Assembly (NCBI RefSeq): GCF_000276605.1
Contig: NZ_AKJX01000134.1
Location: forward strand, 1 to 33,192
Length of the DNA: 33,192 nt
Direction: 5' to 3'
Source: Acidovorax sp. CF316
GTDB lineage: Bacteria > Pseudomonadota > Gammaproteobacteria > Burkholderiales > Burkholderiaceae_C
Shown: piece by piece, positions 7,578-15,366 of the stretch
How the letters are laid out: each line of letters starts with the position of its first letter
How positions within the stretch are numbered: position 1 is the first letter of the stretch
Notes under the pieces: model-generated
Told to the model about the DNA's origin: nothing
Database searches by the model: none
The model's input: the letters and a program-made list of their open reading frames with translations, nothing else
Program-made: the position numbers and the translations under genes

Positions 7578-10500
7578 ATGGCAAAGATCCTCATCGTGGA
7601 CGACCAGGCCCCCAACCGGGCGCTGATCGTCACGCTCGTCCACCACGCGGGGCATGAGGCCCTGGAGGCCGTGGACGGTGCGGATGCGCTGCAACTGGTG
7701 CGCACCGAGCGGCCGGCGCTGGTGATCTCGGACATCCTCATGCCGACCATGGATGGCTACGAATTCGTGCGCCAGCTGCGCGCCGATCCCGCGCTGGCGG
7801 CCACCCGCGTCATCTTCTACAGTGCCCACTACCAGGGGGAGGATGCTCGCAGCCTGGCGCTGGCCGGAGGCGTTTCGGAGGTGCTGGTCAAGCCCTGCGA
7901 GCCGCAGGACATCCTGCGCGCCATCGAGCGCACGCTGGCCCAGTCGGCACAAGGCACCGATGGCGTGCACCCAGTGCCTGAGCCGGCATTCCGCTCCCAG
8001 CACCTGCGCCTGGTGACCGACAAGCTGCGGGGCAACGTGGTGGAGCTCGAGGCCACCAACCGCCGGCTGGCCGCGCTCACCGAACTCAACCTGCAACTGG
8101 CGTCCGAGCGCGACCCTGCCATGCTGCTCAACAAGGTCTGCTCCGGGGCGCGTGAACTCATCGGCGCGCAGTACGCCGTGCTGTGCGCCGTGCGCAAGCC
8201 GGGCGACGCCTCGCTGGTGTGCACCAGCGGCATCGACCCGTTGCTGGCGCGCTCGCTGCCCGCGCCCGACGCCTCGTCGGGCCTGCTGGGGCGGCTGCAG
8301 AAGGAGCGCCGCTCGCAGCGGTTGCTCAACCCCGGCGGTGACCCCACCATGGCGGGCCTGCCGACCGGCTACCCGCCGCTGTACTGCGCACTGGAGGCCC
8401 CGGTCGCCTCGCTGGCCTCGTCCTACGGCTGGATCTGCCTGGCCAACAAGGAGGGGGGCGACCACTTCAGTGCCGAGGACGAGCGCATCCTGTCCATCCT
8501 CGCGGCACAGGTCGGGCGCATCTATGAAAACGGCAGCCTCTACCTGGAAGTACAGCGCCATGCCGAGCAACTGCACATCGAGGTGATCGAGCGGCGCCGG
8601 GCGCTGGAGGAGCTGCGCGCCAGCGAGGCCGGGCTGCACCGGGCCCAGCTGCTAGCCAGGATCACCCACATCATCAGCGGTCCCGGCGGCCAGTTCGAGA
8701 GCTGGCCCGCCACCCTGGCCCAGATGCTGCGGCGCGACCCGAACACCATGCCGGCCTCGGCCAGGGAATGGATCACCATGGTGTATGCCGACGACCGCGC
8801 GCTGGTGCGCAGCATGGCACTGCAGGCGGTGCGCGAGGGCGTGCGCATGGACTTTACCTACCGCCTGTGGCGCGCCGATGGGGCCCTGTTGCACCTGCGC
8901 CAGGTGATGGAGCCGCTGCCCGGCGAAGGCGCCGCTCCCGACGGCCTGCGCTGGTTCAACACCATCCAGGATGTCACGGCACAAAAGCGGGCCGAGGAGG
9001 CGCTGCGCGAAAGCGACCGGCGCTTCAACGAGCTGCTCGACAAGGTCGAGATGGCCTCGCTGATGCTCGACCGCAATGGCTGCGTCACCTACTGCAACGA
9101 CTGCCTGCTGCGCCTGTCGGGCTGGGAACGCGGCGAGATCTTCGGGCGCAACTGGTTCGAGCTGTTCCTGCCGCCGGGCATGGACGGCATGCAGCGCGTC
9201 TTCGAGGACATGCTGGCCGACCGGCCGGCCACCTGGCACTTCGAGCAGGAAATCCTCACGCGCTCGGGTGGGCGCCGGCTGGTGTACTGGAACAACACCG
9301 TGCTGCGCTCCGTCGATGGCGAGGCCATCGGCATTGCCTGCCTGGGCGAGGACATCACCGAGCGGCGCGAGGCCGAGCACAAGATCAAGCGCCTGAACCG
9401 CGTCTACGCGGTGCTCAGTGGCATCAGCACGCTGCTGGTGCGCATGCGCAACCGCCAGGAGCTGTTTGCCCAGTCCTGCGACATCGCGGTGCGGCACGGG
9501 CAGTTCCGCATGGCCTGGATCGGTCGGGTGGACCGCGCGGCGCAGCAGGTGATCCCGATGGCGATCTCCGGCTCGGACCCGGACTTCTTCGACGACCTCG
9601 CCGGCCGCCTCTCGTATGCCGACGAGCCCTCGGGTGTCTACAGCCTGACGGCCACGGTGGTGCGCGAAAAGCGCGCGCTGGTCTGCGACCGCATCGAGGG
9701 CGACCCGCGGGTGCTGCTGCCGGCCAGGCTGCGGGCCCGTTCGGTGGCCTCGATGGCGGTGCTGCCCCTGATGGTGGCGCACGAGGTGGTGGGGGTGATG
9801 GCGCTGTTCTCCGACGAGGCCAGCTTCTTCGATGCCACCGAGATGAAGCTCTTGGGCGAGCTGGCGGGCGACATCAGTTTCGCGCTCGACCACCTCGAAA
9901 AGTCCGACCGCCTGAACTACCTGGCCTACTACGACGACATCACCACCTTGCCCAACCGCACGCTGTTTCTGGACCGGGTGAACCAGCACATGCGCGCGCG
10001 CGAAGGCCACAAGCCGCATGCCTCGCCCTTCCTGGGGGTGGCGCTGATCGACGTGAACCGCTTTCGCATCGTCAACGACACGCTGGGGCGCTCCCTGGGC
10101 GATGAACTGCTCAAGCTGGTGGCGCAGCGCCTGCAGCTGCATGCCTCCGCCATGGACATGCTGGCGCGCATTGGCGTCAACAGCTTTGGCGTGGCCGTGT
10201 GCGAGGCGCGCGATGCGAGCGCGGTGGCCATGGCCGTGGACCACCTGATGCGGGCCTGCTTCGACGAGCCCTTCCAGCTGGGCCAGCAGGAGCTGCGCAT
10301 CACCGCCAAGGCGGGCGTCGCCCTGTTCCCCATGGATGGCGGCGATGCCGAGGGGCTGCTGCGCAATGCCGAGGCGGCGCTCAAGAAGGCCAAGGCCTCG
10401 GCCGACGCGCTGATGTTCTACACCTCGGAGATGAACCTGCGCGTGGCCGAGGCGCTGAGCCTGGAGAACCACCTGCGCGAAGCGCTGGAGCGCGGTGAAT

Positions 10501-11240
10501 TCGTGCTGCACTACCAGCCCAAGCTGCACCTGGCCAGCGGCGAGGTGACCGGTGCCGAGGCCCTGATCCGCTGGAACGACCCGCGCCGCGGCCTGGTGCC
10601 ACCGGGGCAGTTCATCCCCATCCTCGAAGAGACCGGCCTGATCTACGATGTGGGCCGCTGGGCCCTGGGCCAGGCCCTGGCCGACAACCTGCGCTGGCGC
10701 GCCGCAGGCCTGGCGCCGATACGGGTGGCGGTGAACGTCTCGTTCCTGCAACTGCGCCACCGGGCCTTCATCGAGCAGGTGCGCGCGGCCGTGGCGCACG
10801 ATCCGCAGGCCGCTTCCGGGCTCGAACTGGAGATCACCGAGAGCATGGTGATGGACGATGTGGAGCACAGCACCCGGAGCCTGCACGCCATCCGCGAGAT
10901 GGGCATCACCGTGGCCATGGACGACTTCGGTACCGGCTTTTCGTCGCTGAGCTACCTGGCGCGGCTGCCGCTCGACACGCTCAAGATCGACCGATCCTTC
11001 ATCCAGCACATCGCCGCAGGAGCCAAAGGCAGCGCGCTGGTGTCCACCATCATCAACCTGGGTCACTCGCTGGGGCTCAAGGTGGTGGCCGAAGGGGTGG
11101 AGACCGAGGAGCAGTCCGGCCTGCTGGCACTGCTCGGCTGCGACGAGATCCAGGGCTTCCTATACAGCCGGCCCGTGCCGGCGGAGGTTTTCGAGCGGCA
11201 GTTCCTGCGCAGCCTGCAGCCCGACGCACCTGCCCTATGA
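7578..11240 (+). CDS. REC-GAF-PAS-PAS-GAF-GGDEF(degenerate)-EAL c-di-GMP phosphodiesterase
   Basis: 1220 residues, no membrane segment. The order is REC (1-120, acceptor D52), a helical linker, GAF (about 165-330; LNLQLASERDPAMLLNKVCSGARELIGA), PAS (about 355-475), PAS (about 480-600), a second GAF (about 610-775), GGDEF (from 782) and EAL (974-1210). The GGDEF signature is replaced by GVNSF (866-870), so cyclase activity should be lost. The EAL domain keeps E994-A-L, NVSFLQL, EITES, DDFGTGFSSLSYL (from D1115), LKID and AEGVE, as expected for an active phosphodiesterase. AGGAGGG precedes the ATG. Phosphorylation of the REC by the kinase two genes upstream probably controls c-di-GMP hydrolysis, with the dead GGDEF perhaps serving as a GTP-sensing module (inference from known EAL proteins). 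Confidence 0.93.
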   Translation: MAKILIVDDQAPNRALIVTLVHHAGHEALEAVDGADALQLVRTERPALVISDILMPTMDGYEFVRQLRADPALAATRVIFYSAHYQGEDARSLALAGGVSEVLVKPCEPQDILRAIERTLAQSAQGTDGVHPVPEPAFRSQHLRLVTDKLRGNVVELEATNRRLAALTELNLQLASERDPAMLLNKVCSGARELIGAQYAVLCAVRKPGDASLVCTSGIDPLLARSLPAPDASSGLLGRLQKERRSQRLLNPGGDPTMAGLPTGYPPLYCALEAPVASLASSYGWICLANKEGGDHFSAEDERILSILAAQVGRIYENGSLYLEVQRHAEQLHIEVIERRRALEELRASEAGLHRAQLLARITHIISGPGGQFESWPATLAQMLRRDPNTMPASAREWITMVYADDRALVRSMALQAVREGVRMDFTYRLWRADGALLHLRQVMEPLPGEGAAPDGLRWFNTIQDVTAQKRAEEALRESDRRFNELLDKVEMASLMLDRNGCVTYCNDCLLRLSGWERGEIFGRNWFELFLPPGMDGMQRVFEDMLADRPATWHFEQEILTRSGGRRLVYWNNTVLRSVDGEAIGIACLGEDITERREAEHKIKRLNRVYAVLSGISTLLVRMRNRQELFAQSCDIAVRHGQFRMAWIGRVDRAAQQVIPMAISGSDPDFFDDLAGRLSYADEPSGVYSLTATVVREKRALVCDRIEGDPRVLLPARLRARSVASMAVLPLMVAHEVVGVMALFSDEASFFDATEMKLLGELAGDISFALDHLEKSDRLNYLAYYDDITTLPNRTLFLDRVNQHMRAREGHKPHASPFLGVALIDVNRFRIVNDTLGRSLGDELLKLVAQRLQLHASAMDMLARIGVNSFGVAVCEARDASAVAMAVDHLMRACFDEPFQLGQQELRITAKAGVALFPMDGGDAEGLLRNAEAALKKAKASADALMFYTSEMNLRVAEALSLENHLREALERGEFVLHYQPKLHLASGEVTGAEALIRWNDPRRGLVPPGQFIPILEETGLIYDVGRWALGQALADNLRWRAAGLAPIRVAVNVSFLQLRHRAFIEQVRAAVAHDPQAASGLELEITESMVMDDVEHSTRSLHAIREMGITVAMDDFGTGFSSLSYLARLPLDTLKIDRSFIQHIAAGAKGSALVSTIINLGHSLGLKVVAEGVETEEQSGLLALLGCDEIQGFLYSRPVPAEVFERQFLRSLQPDAPAL

Positions 11241-11296
11241 TTTGGGGCTCAGCATTTGCATGCCAGGTCCCCCGGGCCCGGCATATATGACAGCCC

Positions 11297-11836
11297 ATGG
11301 GCGAAGAACACGACCACCAGCTACCACCTCCCGCAGACGAACAGACGCGCCGCGTGCTGCGTACGAACACCCTGGCCATCCTCGCCTTCTGGCTGGTGGT
11401 CATGGGGGTTTTGTATTTCGGCATGAAGCAGTTCATGGCGCCGCGCGGCGCCACGGTCACCTCCAGCGGTTCGCTGGTGATACCGCGCCACAGCGACGGC
11501 CACTTCCGCGTGGCGGGCACGGTCAACGGCGTACCGGTGAACTTCATGGTGGACACCGGCGCCAGCCTGATCGCGGTGACCGACGAGGTGGCGAAGAAGG
11601 CCGGCCTCACGGGCGGCGTGCCCACCACCTTCCGCACGGCCAACGGCAACCGCGAGGGGCGGGTCTCGGTCTCCGAATCCATCACCGCGCGCAACCTCGC
11701 GGTGTCGGGCCTGCGCGTGGGCACGGGCTACACCGGCGAGAGCGAGGACGATGCGCTGCTCGGCCAGAACTTCCTGCGCCAGTTCGACGTGGAGATCAAG
11801 CGCGACTCCATGGTGCTCAACCCCCGCGGGGGCTGA
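11297..11836 (+). CDS. Membrane-anchored retropepsin-like aspartic protease (TIGR02281 type)
   Basis: 179 residues. A short cytosolic N-terminus is followed by one transmembrane helix (about 25-46), then a periplasmic domain. The catalytic motif is D86-T-G-A-S in VNFMVDTGASLIAVTD, and a second glycine-rich strand DDALLGQNFLRQFD lies near the C-terminus, the usual ending of this clan-AA family. These proteins act as dimers, each giving one Asp, as in retroviral protease. It starts 56 bases after the EAL gene on the same strand and may be cotranscribed, but no functional link is evident. The substrate is unknown. Confidence 0.88.
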   Translation: MGEEHDHQLPPPADEQTRRVLRTNTLAILAFWLVVMGVLYFGMKQFMAPRGATVTSSGSLVIPRHSDGHFRVAGTVNGVPVNFMVDTGASLIAVTDEVAKKAGLTGGVPTTFRTANGNREGRVSVSESITARNLAVSGLRVGTGYTGESEDDALLGQNFLRQFDVEIKRDSMVLNPRGG

Positions 11837-11850
11837 GCGTTCCAGCACAC

Positions 11851-11870
11851 GGCACCGGCACGCCGGTGCC
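11851..11870. terminator. Perfect 8-bp hairpin between convergent genes
   Basis: GGCACCGG-CACG-CCGGTGCC forms a strong stem and loop between the stops at 11836 and 11880. There is no T-run on either side, so it may be a roadblock or RNA 3'-end stabiliser rather than a classical intrinsic terminator. Confidence 0.45.
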
Positions 11871-11879
11871 AGGCAGGCA

Positions 11880-12767
11880 TCAGCCCTTCTTCTGCACCGA
11901 CTTGATGATGCTCGAGAAATCGAGCGCGCCATGGCCCGCCAGGCTGTGCGCCGCGTACAGGTTGCGCGCCAGGCCACCCAGGGGCGTGGCGGCCTTCACG
12001 GCGGCGGCGTTCTCCTGCGCCAGGCCCAGGTCCTTGAGCATCAGGTCGGTGCCGAAGCCGCCGGCGTAGCCCTTGCTCGCGGGCGCGGTCTCCATCACGC
12101 CGGGCATGGGGTTGTACTTTTCCAGCGCCCAGTTGCCGCCCGAGCTGCGGCGCATGATCTCCGACAGCACCTTGGGGTCCAGGCCATTGGCCACGCCCAG
12201 GGCAATCGCCTCGCTGGTGCCGGCCATCAGGATGCCCAGCAGCATGTTGTTGCAGATCTTGGCGGTCTGGCCCGCGCCCACGCCACCGGCGTGGAAGATG
12301 TTGGCGCCCATCTTCTCAAGCACCGGGCGCGCGCGCTCCAGGTCGGCGGTGTCGCCACCGACCATGAAGGTCAGCGTGCCGGCAATGGCGCCGCCCGTGC
12401 CGCCCGATACCGGCGCATCGATGAAGGCCACGCCCCGGGCCTTGGCGGCTTCGGCCACCTTGCGCGAGGTGGCGGCAGCGATGGTCGAGCAGTCGATCAC
12501 CAGCGTGCCGGCCGGCAGCTGGGCCAGCAGTTCGCCCTGGCCCAGGAACAGGCTGTCCACATGCTGGCTGGCGGGCAACATGCTGATGACGACCTCGGCG
12601 CCCTGCACGGCGGCATGGGCATCTGCCGCCACGGCCACGCCGTCGGTGGCCAGCTTGTCGCGCGCGGGCTGCGAAAGGTCGAACGCGCGCACTTCGTGGC
12701 CCGCCTTGTGCAGGTTCACGGCCATGGGGCCGCCCATGTTGCCGAGGCCGATGAATGCAATCTTCAT
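11880..12767 (-). CDS. mmsB: 3-hydroxyisobutyrate dehydrogenase
   Basis: 295 residues, the normal length. It oxidises 3-hydroxyisobutyrate to methylmalonate semialdehyde with NAD in valine breakdown. The dinucleotide motif is G7-L-G-N-M-G12, the substrate-binding motif S121-G-G-T-G-G-A, and the catalytic lysine K170 lies in GGVGAGQTAKICNNML. The C-terminus ends in the family's DFSSIIKSVQKKG. The ATG at 12767 follows AGGAGATAGCACC; the frame is open a further 25 codons upstream but with no homology-like content. It is the last gene of the leftward unit headed by mmsA, whose enzyme uses its product. A tartronate semialdehyde reductase role is possible for this superfamily but less likely beside mmsA. 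Confidence 0.92.
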   Translation of the reverse strand: MKIAFIGLGNMGGPMAVNLHKAGHEVRAFDLSQPARDKLATDGVAVAADAHAAVQGAEVVISMLPASQHVDSLFLGQGELLAQLPAGTLVIDCSTIAAATSRKVAEAAKARGVAFIDAPVSGGTGGAIAGTLTFMVGGDTADLERARPVLEKMGANIFHAGGVGAGQTAKICNNMLLGILMAGTSEAIALGVANGLDPKVLSEIMRRSSGGNWALEKYNPMPGVMETAPASKGYAGGFGTDLMLKDLGLAQENAAAVKAATPLGGLARNLYAAHSLAGHGALDFSSIIKSVQKKG

Positions 12768-12819
12768 GGTGCTATCTCCTGGGTGTCGTTGTTGGTGATG
12801 GGATGGATGTCTGTATGGA

Positions 12820-13212
12820 TCAGTCGGTGGCGATATCGGCACCCCGGCCGGCGAGTTCCTCGCGCAGCACCGAGCGGTGGCAGCGCGCCTCGTTCTCGCA
12901 GTAGCAGCCGAGCGACATGGCGCCGTGGTGCGACAGGGTGGCCAAAAGGTCCAGCGTGCGGCTGGCCTCGGGCTGGGCCAGTTCCTTGCGGAAATGCTTC
13001 ACGAAGGCCTGCCACTCCTTGTCGCTGTGCGCCTGCTGGCCCTGGGCCATGAGCTCGGCGCTGGGCGAGAGCAGCGGGTACCACACGTCGTACCAGTTCT
13101 GGCTGGCGAACTCGGCCTTGGGCACGCCGCGCGGTGGGCGGCGCACGCTGCCGATGCGGGTGCCTTCACCGGGGACGCGCGGGGTGCCGAGGCGGACGAT
13201 GCGAAGGGGCAT
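12820..13212 (-). CDS. DUF488 family protein
   Basis: 130 residues. The pattern fits DUF488: IRIGSVRRPPRG near the start, NWYDVWYPLLSPS, FVKHFRKEL, and the conserved late motif LGCYCENEARCHRSVLREEL, with its cluster of Cys and His. The family's biochemistry is not well established; the Cys/His cluster suggests metal binding or a nucleic-acid-linked role (weak). AGGAAG precedes the ATG at 13212. It sits 52 bases before mmsB and 29 after the TfoX-like gene, in the middle of a catabolic unit to which it has no obvious biochemical link. The role in this unit is unknown. Confidence 0.82.
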   Translation of the reverse strand: MPLRIVRLGTPRVPGEGTRIGSVRRPPRGVPKAEFASQNWYDVWYPLLSPSAELMAQGQQAHSDKEWQAFVKHFRKELAQPEASRTLDLLATLSHHGAMSLGCYCENEARCHRSVLREELAGRGADIATD

Positions 13213-13241
13213 GGTGGTGGCTTCCTGGGCAATGGAGGGGG

Positions 13242-13688
13242 TCAGTCGTCGGCCTCGAAGATGCTGTGGCGCTTGGCCGCGGGCTTCTTCTTCGTGGCGG
13301 GGCTTTTCTTCGCGGCCGTCTTTGCCGCAGCAGGCTTGCGTTTGGGCGTGGCCTTGGCCCGCGGGTTGTAGGCCAGGGCTTCCTGCACCCAGAAGTTCCA
13401 CTGCGCGCGCGTGGCATAGCCGTTGGGCTCGATCCAGAAATAGCCCTTCATGCCTCCGCCCGGCGAGAGCTCGCGCGTGTTCTGCATCTCCTGGAACTCT
13501 TCGTGCCGCTCGGGCGGCAGGCGCACCAGCAGGTCGTCGTTCTTCACGGCGATGCACACCTTGCCGTCCACGAAGAAGGCGTGGCTGCCGAACAGGTTGC
13601 GTTCCTCCACGTCGCTGCGCACCTCCAGCGCGGTGCGCACGGCGTCGATCAGGTGCAGGGTCTCGTCGGAGAGCGGGCGGGCGGGCAT
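13242..13688 (-). CDS. TfoX N-terminal domain protein with histone-H1-like tail
   Basis: 148 residues. Residues 1-105 match the TfoX-N fold: ERNLFGSHAFFVDGKVCIAV, NDDLLVRLPPERHEEF and GYFWIEPNGYATRAQWNFWVQEAL. TfoX-N proteins without the C-terminal domain are widespread and mostly uncharacterised; only the full-length Gammaproteobacterial protein is tied to competence. The last 40 residues are a lysine/alanine/proline repeat (PKRKPAAAKTAAKKSPATKK and onward), like eukaryotic H1 tails and betaproteobacterial AlgP/HctB-type proteins. This implies DNA or RNA binding. It then ends in HSIFEADD. It lies 18 bases downstream of the acyl-CoA dehydrogenase, and no strong ribosome site is seen. Confidence 0.82.
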   Translation of the reverse strand: MPARPLSDETLHLIDAVRTALEVRSDVEERNLFGSHAFFVDGKVCIAVKNDDLLVRLPPERHEEFQEMQNTRELSPGGGMKGYFWIEPNGYATRAQWNFWVQEALAYNPRAKATPKRKPAAAKTAAKKSPATKKKPAAKRHSIFEADD

Positions 13689-13706
13689 GGTGTGGTGGGT
13701 GCAGGC

Positions 13707-14873
13707 TCAGCGGATCACGTCCGGTGCGTCGCCATCGAGCATGCGGCGCGCAATGATCACGCGCATGATCTCGTTCGTGCCTTCCAGGATCTGGTGCACG
13801 CGCGCATCGCGCAGCAGGCGCTCCAGCGGGTACTCGCGGATGTAGCCGTAGCCGCCATGCAGCTGCAGCGCCTCGTTGCAGACCGTGAAGCCCGCATCGG
13901 TGGCGAAGCGCTTGGCCATGGCGCAGTAGGTGCTCGCATTCGGGTCGCCGGCGTCGAGCTTGCTCGCGGCCATGCGCACCATCTGGCGCGCGGCCACCAG
14001 CTCGGTGGCCATGTCGGCCAGCTTGAACTGCAGCGCCTGGAAGCTCGCGATCGGCTTGCCGAACTGCTTGCGGTCGTGCATGTACTGCTGGGCCTGGGTG
14101 AGCGCACCCTGGGCCGCGCCCACCGAGCAGGTGGCGATGTTGATGCGCCCACCGTCCAGGCCCTTCATCGCGATCTTGAAACCCTCGCCCTCGCGGCCGA
14201 GCAGGTGGTCGGCCGGGATGCGCACGTTGTCGAAGCTGATGGTGCGCGTGGGCTGGCTGTTCCAGCCCATCTTCTCTTCCTTCTTGCCGTAGCTGATGCC
14301 CGGCGCATCGGCCGGCACCGCAAAGGCCGAGATGCCGCCCGCGCCCGAGGCCGCGTCCCCCGTGCGCGCCATGAGCACCAGCACGTCGGTGGCGCCAGCG
14401 CCCGAGATGAAGGCCTTGGAGCCGTTGATCACGTACTCGTGCCCCACCAGTTCCGCCCGGGTCTTGAGCGAGGCCGCGTCCGAGCCCGCGCCCGGTTCGG
14501 TCAGGCAGTAGGAGGCGAGCTTCTCGCCCGTGGTGAGCAGCGGCCCCCAATGGTCGCGCACGGCCGGGGTGGCCCAGGTGCCCAGCATCCAGGTGGCCAT
14601 GTTGTGGATGGTGATGAAGGCCGTCGTGGACGGGTCCACGGCCGCCATTTCCTCGAAGACCAGCGTGGCATCGAGCCGGGGCAGGGCCAGGCCGCCTGCA
14701 GCCTCGGGCGCGTACAGGCCGCAAAAGCCCAGTTCGCCGGCCTTGGCAATCGCCTCCTTGGGGAAGATGCCTTCGGCGTCCCAGTGCGCGGCATGCGGCG
14801 CGAACTCGGCCCGCGCAAAGTCGCGGGCCGTCTGGGCGAAGGCGCGTTGTTCTTCGGAGAGCTCGAAGTCCAT
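13707..14873 (-). CDS. Acyl-CoA dehydrogenase, probably isobutyryl-CoA dehydrogenase
   Basis: 388 residues, a typical flavoenzyme length. It removes two hydrogens from an acyl-CoA, passing electrons to ETF. Signatures are CLTEPGAGSDAASLKT (FAD/substrate), GGISAFAVPADAPG, RKQFGKPIASFQALQFKLADM and QILEGTNEIMRVIIARRML, with E364 as the likely catalytic base. The GKKEEKMGWNSQPTRTISFDNVRIP stretch is close to ACAD8-type isobutyryl-CoA dehydrogenases as I recall them. Together with mmsA and mmsB this points to isobutyryl-CoA to methacrylyl-CoA in valine degradation (inference). The ATG at 14873 follows AAGGATCACAGAGAC; the open frame extends upstream but into the LprI gene. The hydratase and hydrolase that complete the path are not in this window. 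Confidence 0.9.
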   Translation of the reverse strand: MDFELSEEQRAFAQTARDFARAEFAPHAAHWDAEGIFPKEAIAKAGELGFCGLYAPEAAGGLALPRLDATLVFEEMAAVDPSTTAFITIHNMATWMLGTWATPAVRDHWGPLLTTGEKLASYCLTEPGAGSDAASLKTRAELVGHEYVINGSKAFISGAGATDVLVLMARTGDAASGAGGISAFAVPADAPGISYGKKEEKMGWNSQPTRTISFDNVRIPADHLLGREGEGFKIAMKGLDGGRINIATCSVGAAQGALTQAQQYMHDRKQFGKPIASFQALQFKLADMATELVAARQMVRMAASKLDAGDPNASTYCAMAKRFATDAGFTVCNEALQLHGGYGYIREYPLERLLRDARVHQILEGTNEIMRVIIARRMLDGDAPDVIR

Positions 14874-14905
14874 GTCTCTGTGATCCTTGTTGTTCTGTGG
14901 GTGCC

Positions 14906-15313
14906 TCAGGGCTTGGCCGGGCTGTCCATCGAGAGCCAGCGCATCAGGCCCTTGCGGCGCTCCTGCGTTTCGCGGGTCAGGCACTCGTGGTAGATCCGCG
15001 GGCCTTCGGGCTGCTGCTCGGTGGCGCGGGTCGCCTGCTTGCACTGCGTGGCCCGTGCGCGCATCCAGGCCGTGTGCTCCTGGCGCAGTTGCGGGCGCTC
15101 GTGCGCCGACAGGGCGCGCATCACGTCGGCGTACAGCACGGCAATGGTCGTGTCGGCGGCCTGGAAATCCTGCACCGCGCAGGCGTTGGTCCCGGCCACC
15201 GTACCGCCCGGGCGGCATGCGGCGCCGGCCTGGGCGAAGGCGGCAGAGGAACCCATGAGCAAGGGCAGGCTACAGGCTGCGGCGCGCAGCAGGGAAGGGA
15301 GGTCACGGTGCAT
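14906..15313 (-). CDS. Exported LprI-like (DUF1311) protein
   Basis: 135 residues. A signal peptide (MHRDLPSLLRAAACSLPLLM then AFA-QA) is likely cut after residue 27. The mature part contains four Cys, with VLYADVMRAL and LRQEHTAWMRARATQC matching the LprI/DUF1311 pattern of an aromatic-rich helix followed by W-x-x-x-R and a paired Cys. Mycobacterial LprI inhibits lysozyme, which gives the family its name; in most bacteria the role is untested. It lies between mmsA (53 bases) and the acyl-CoA dehydrogenase (32 bases) on the same strand, although a periplasmic inhibitor has no clear role in valine breakdown. Confidence 0.8.
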   Translation of the reverse strand: MHRDLPSLLRAAACSLPLLMGSSAAFAQAGAACRPGGTVAGTNACAVQDFQAADTTIAVLYADVMRALSAHERPQLRQEHTAWMRARATQCKQATRATEQQPEGPRIYHECLTRETQERRKGLMRWLSMDSPAKP

Positions 15314-15366
15314 GCACCGATTTCACCATGCCCTGCCGCTGCGCCACGCCGCCTGGGGCCTTTGCC

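Noticed and set aside
5219..7750. 843-codon open frame on the minus strand opposite the kinase genes
   Set aside because: It is a GC-rich shadow: His/Gln/Arg/Ala-rich composition, no family motifs, and the plus strand carries full kinase and receiver motifs.
10173..10187. Active diguanylate cyclase
   Set aside because: The signature is GVNSF instead of GGDEF (residues 866-870), so cyclase activity is not supported.
8652..11066. 804-codon minus-strand open frame opposite the EAL gene
   Set aside because: Same low-complexity composition; the plus-strand protein has intact EAL, REC and GAF motifs.
11241..11296. A regulatory or leader element in the gap after the EAL gene
   Set aside because: Only 56 bases with a short AT patch; no hairpin, ribosome switch or promoter boxes of note.
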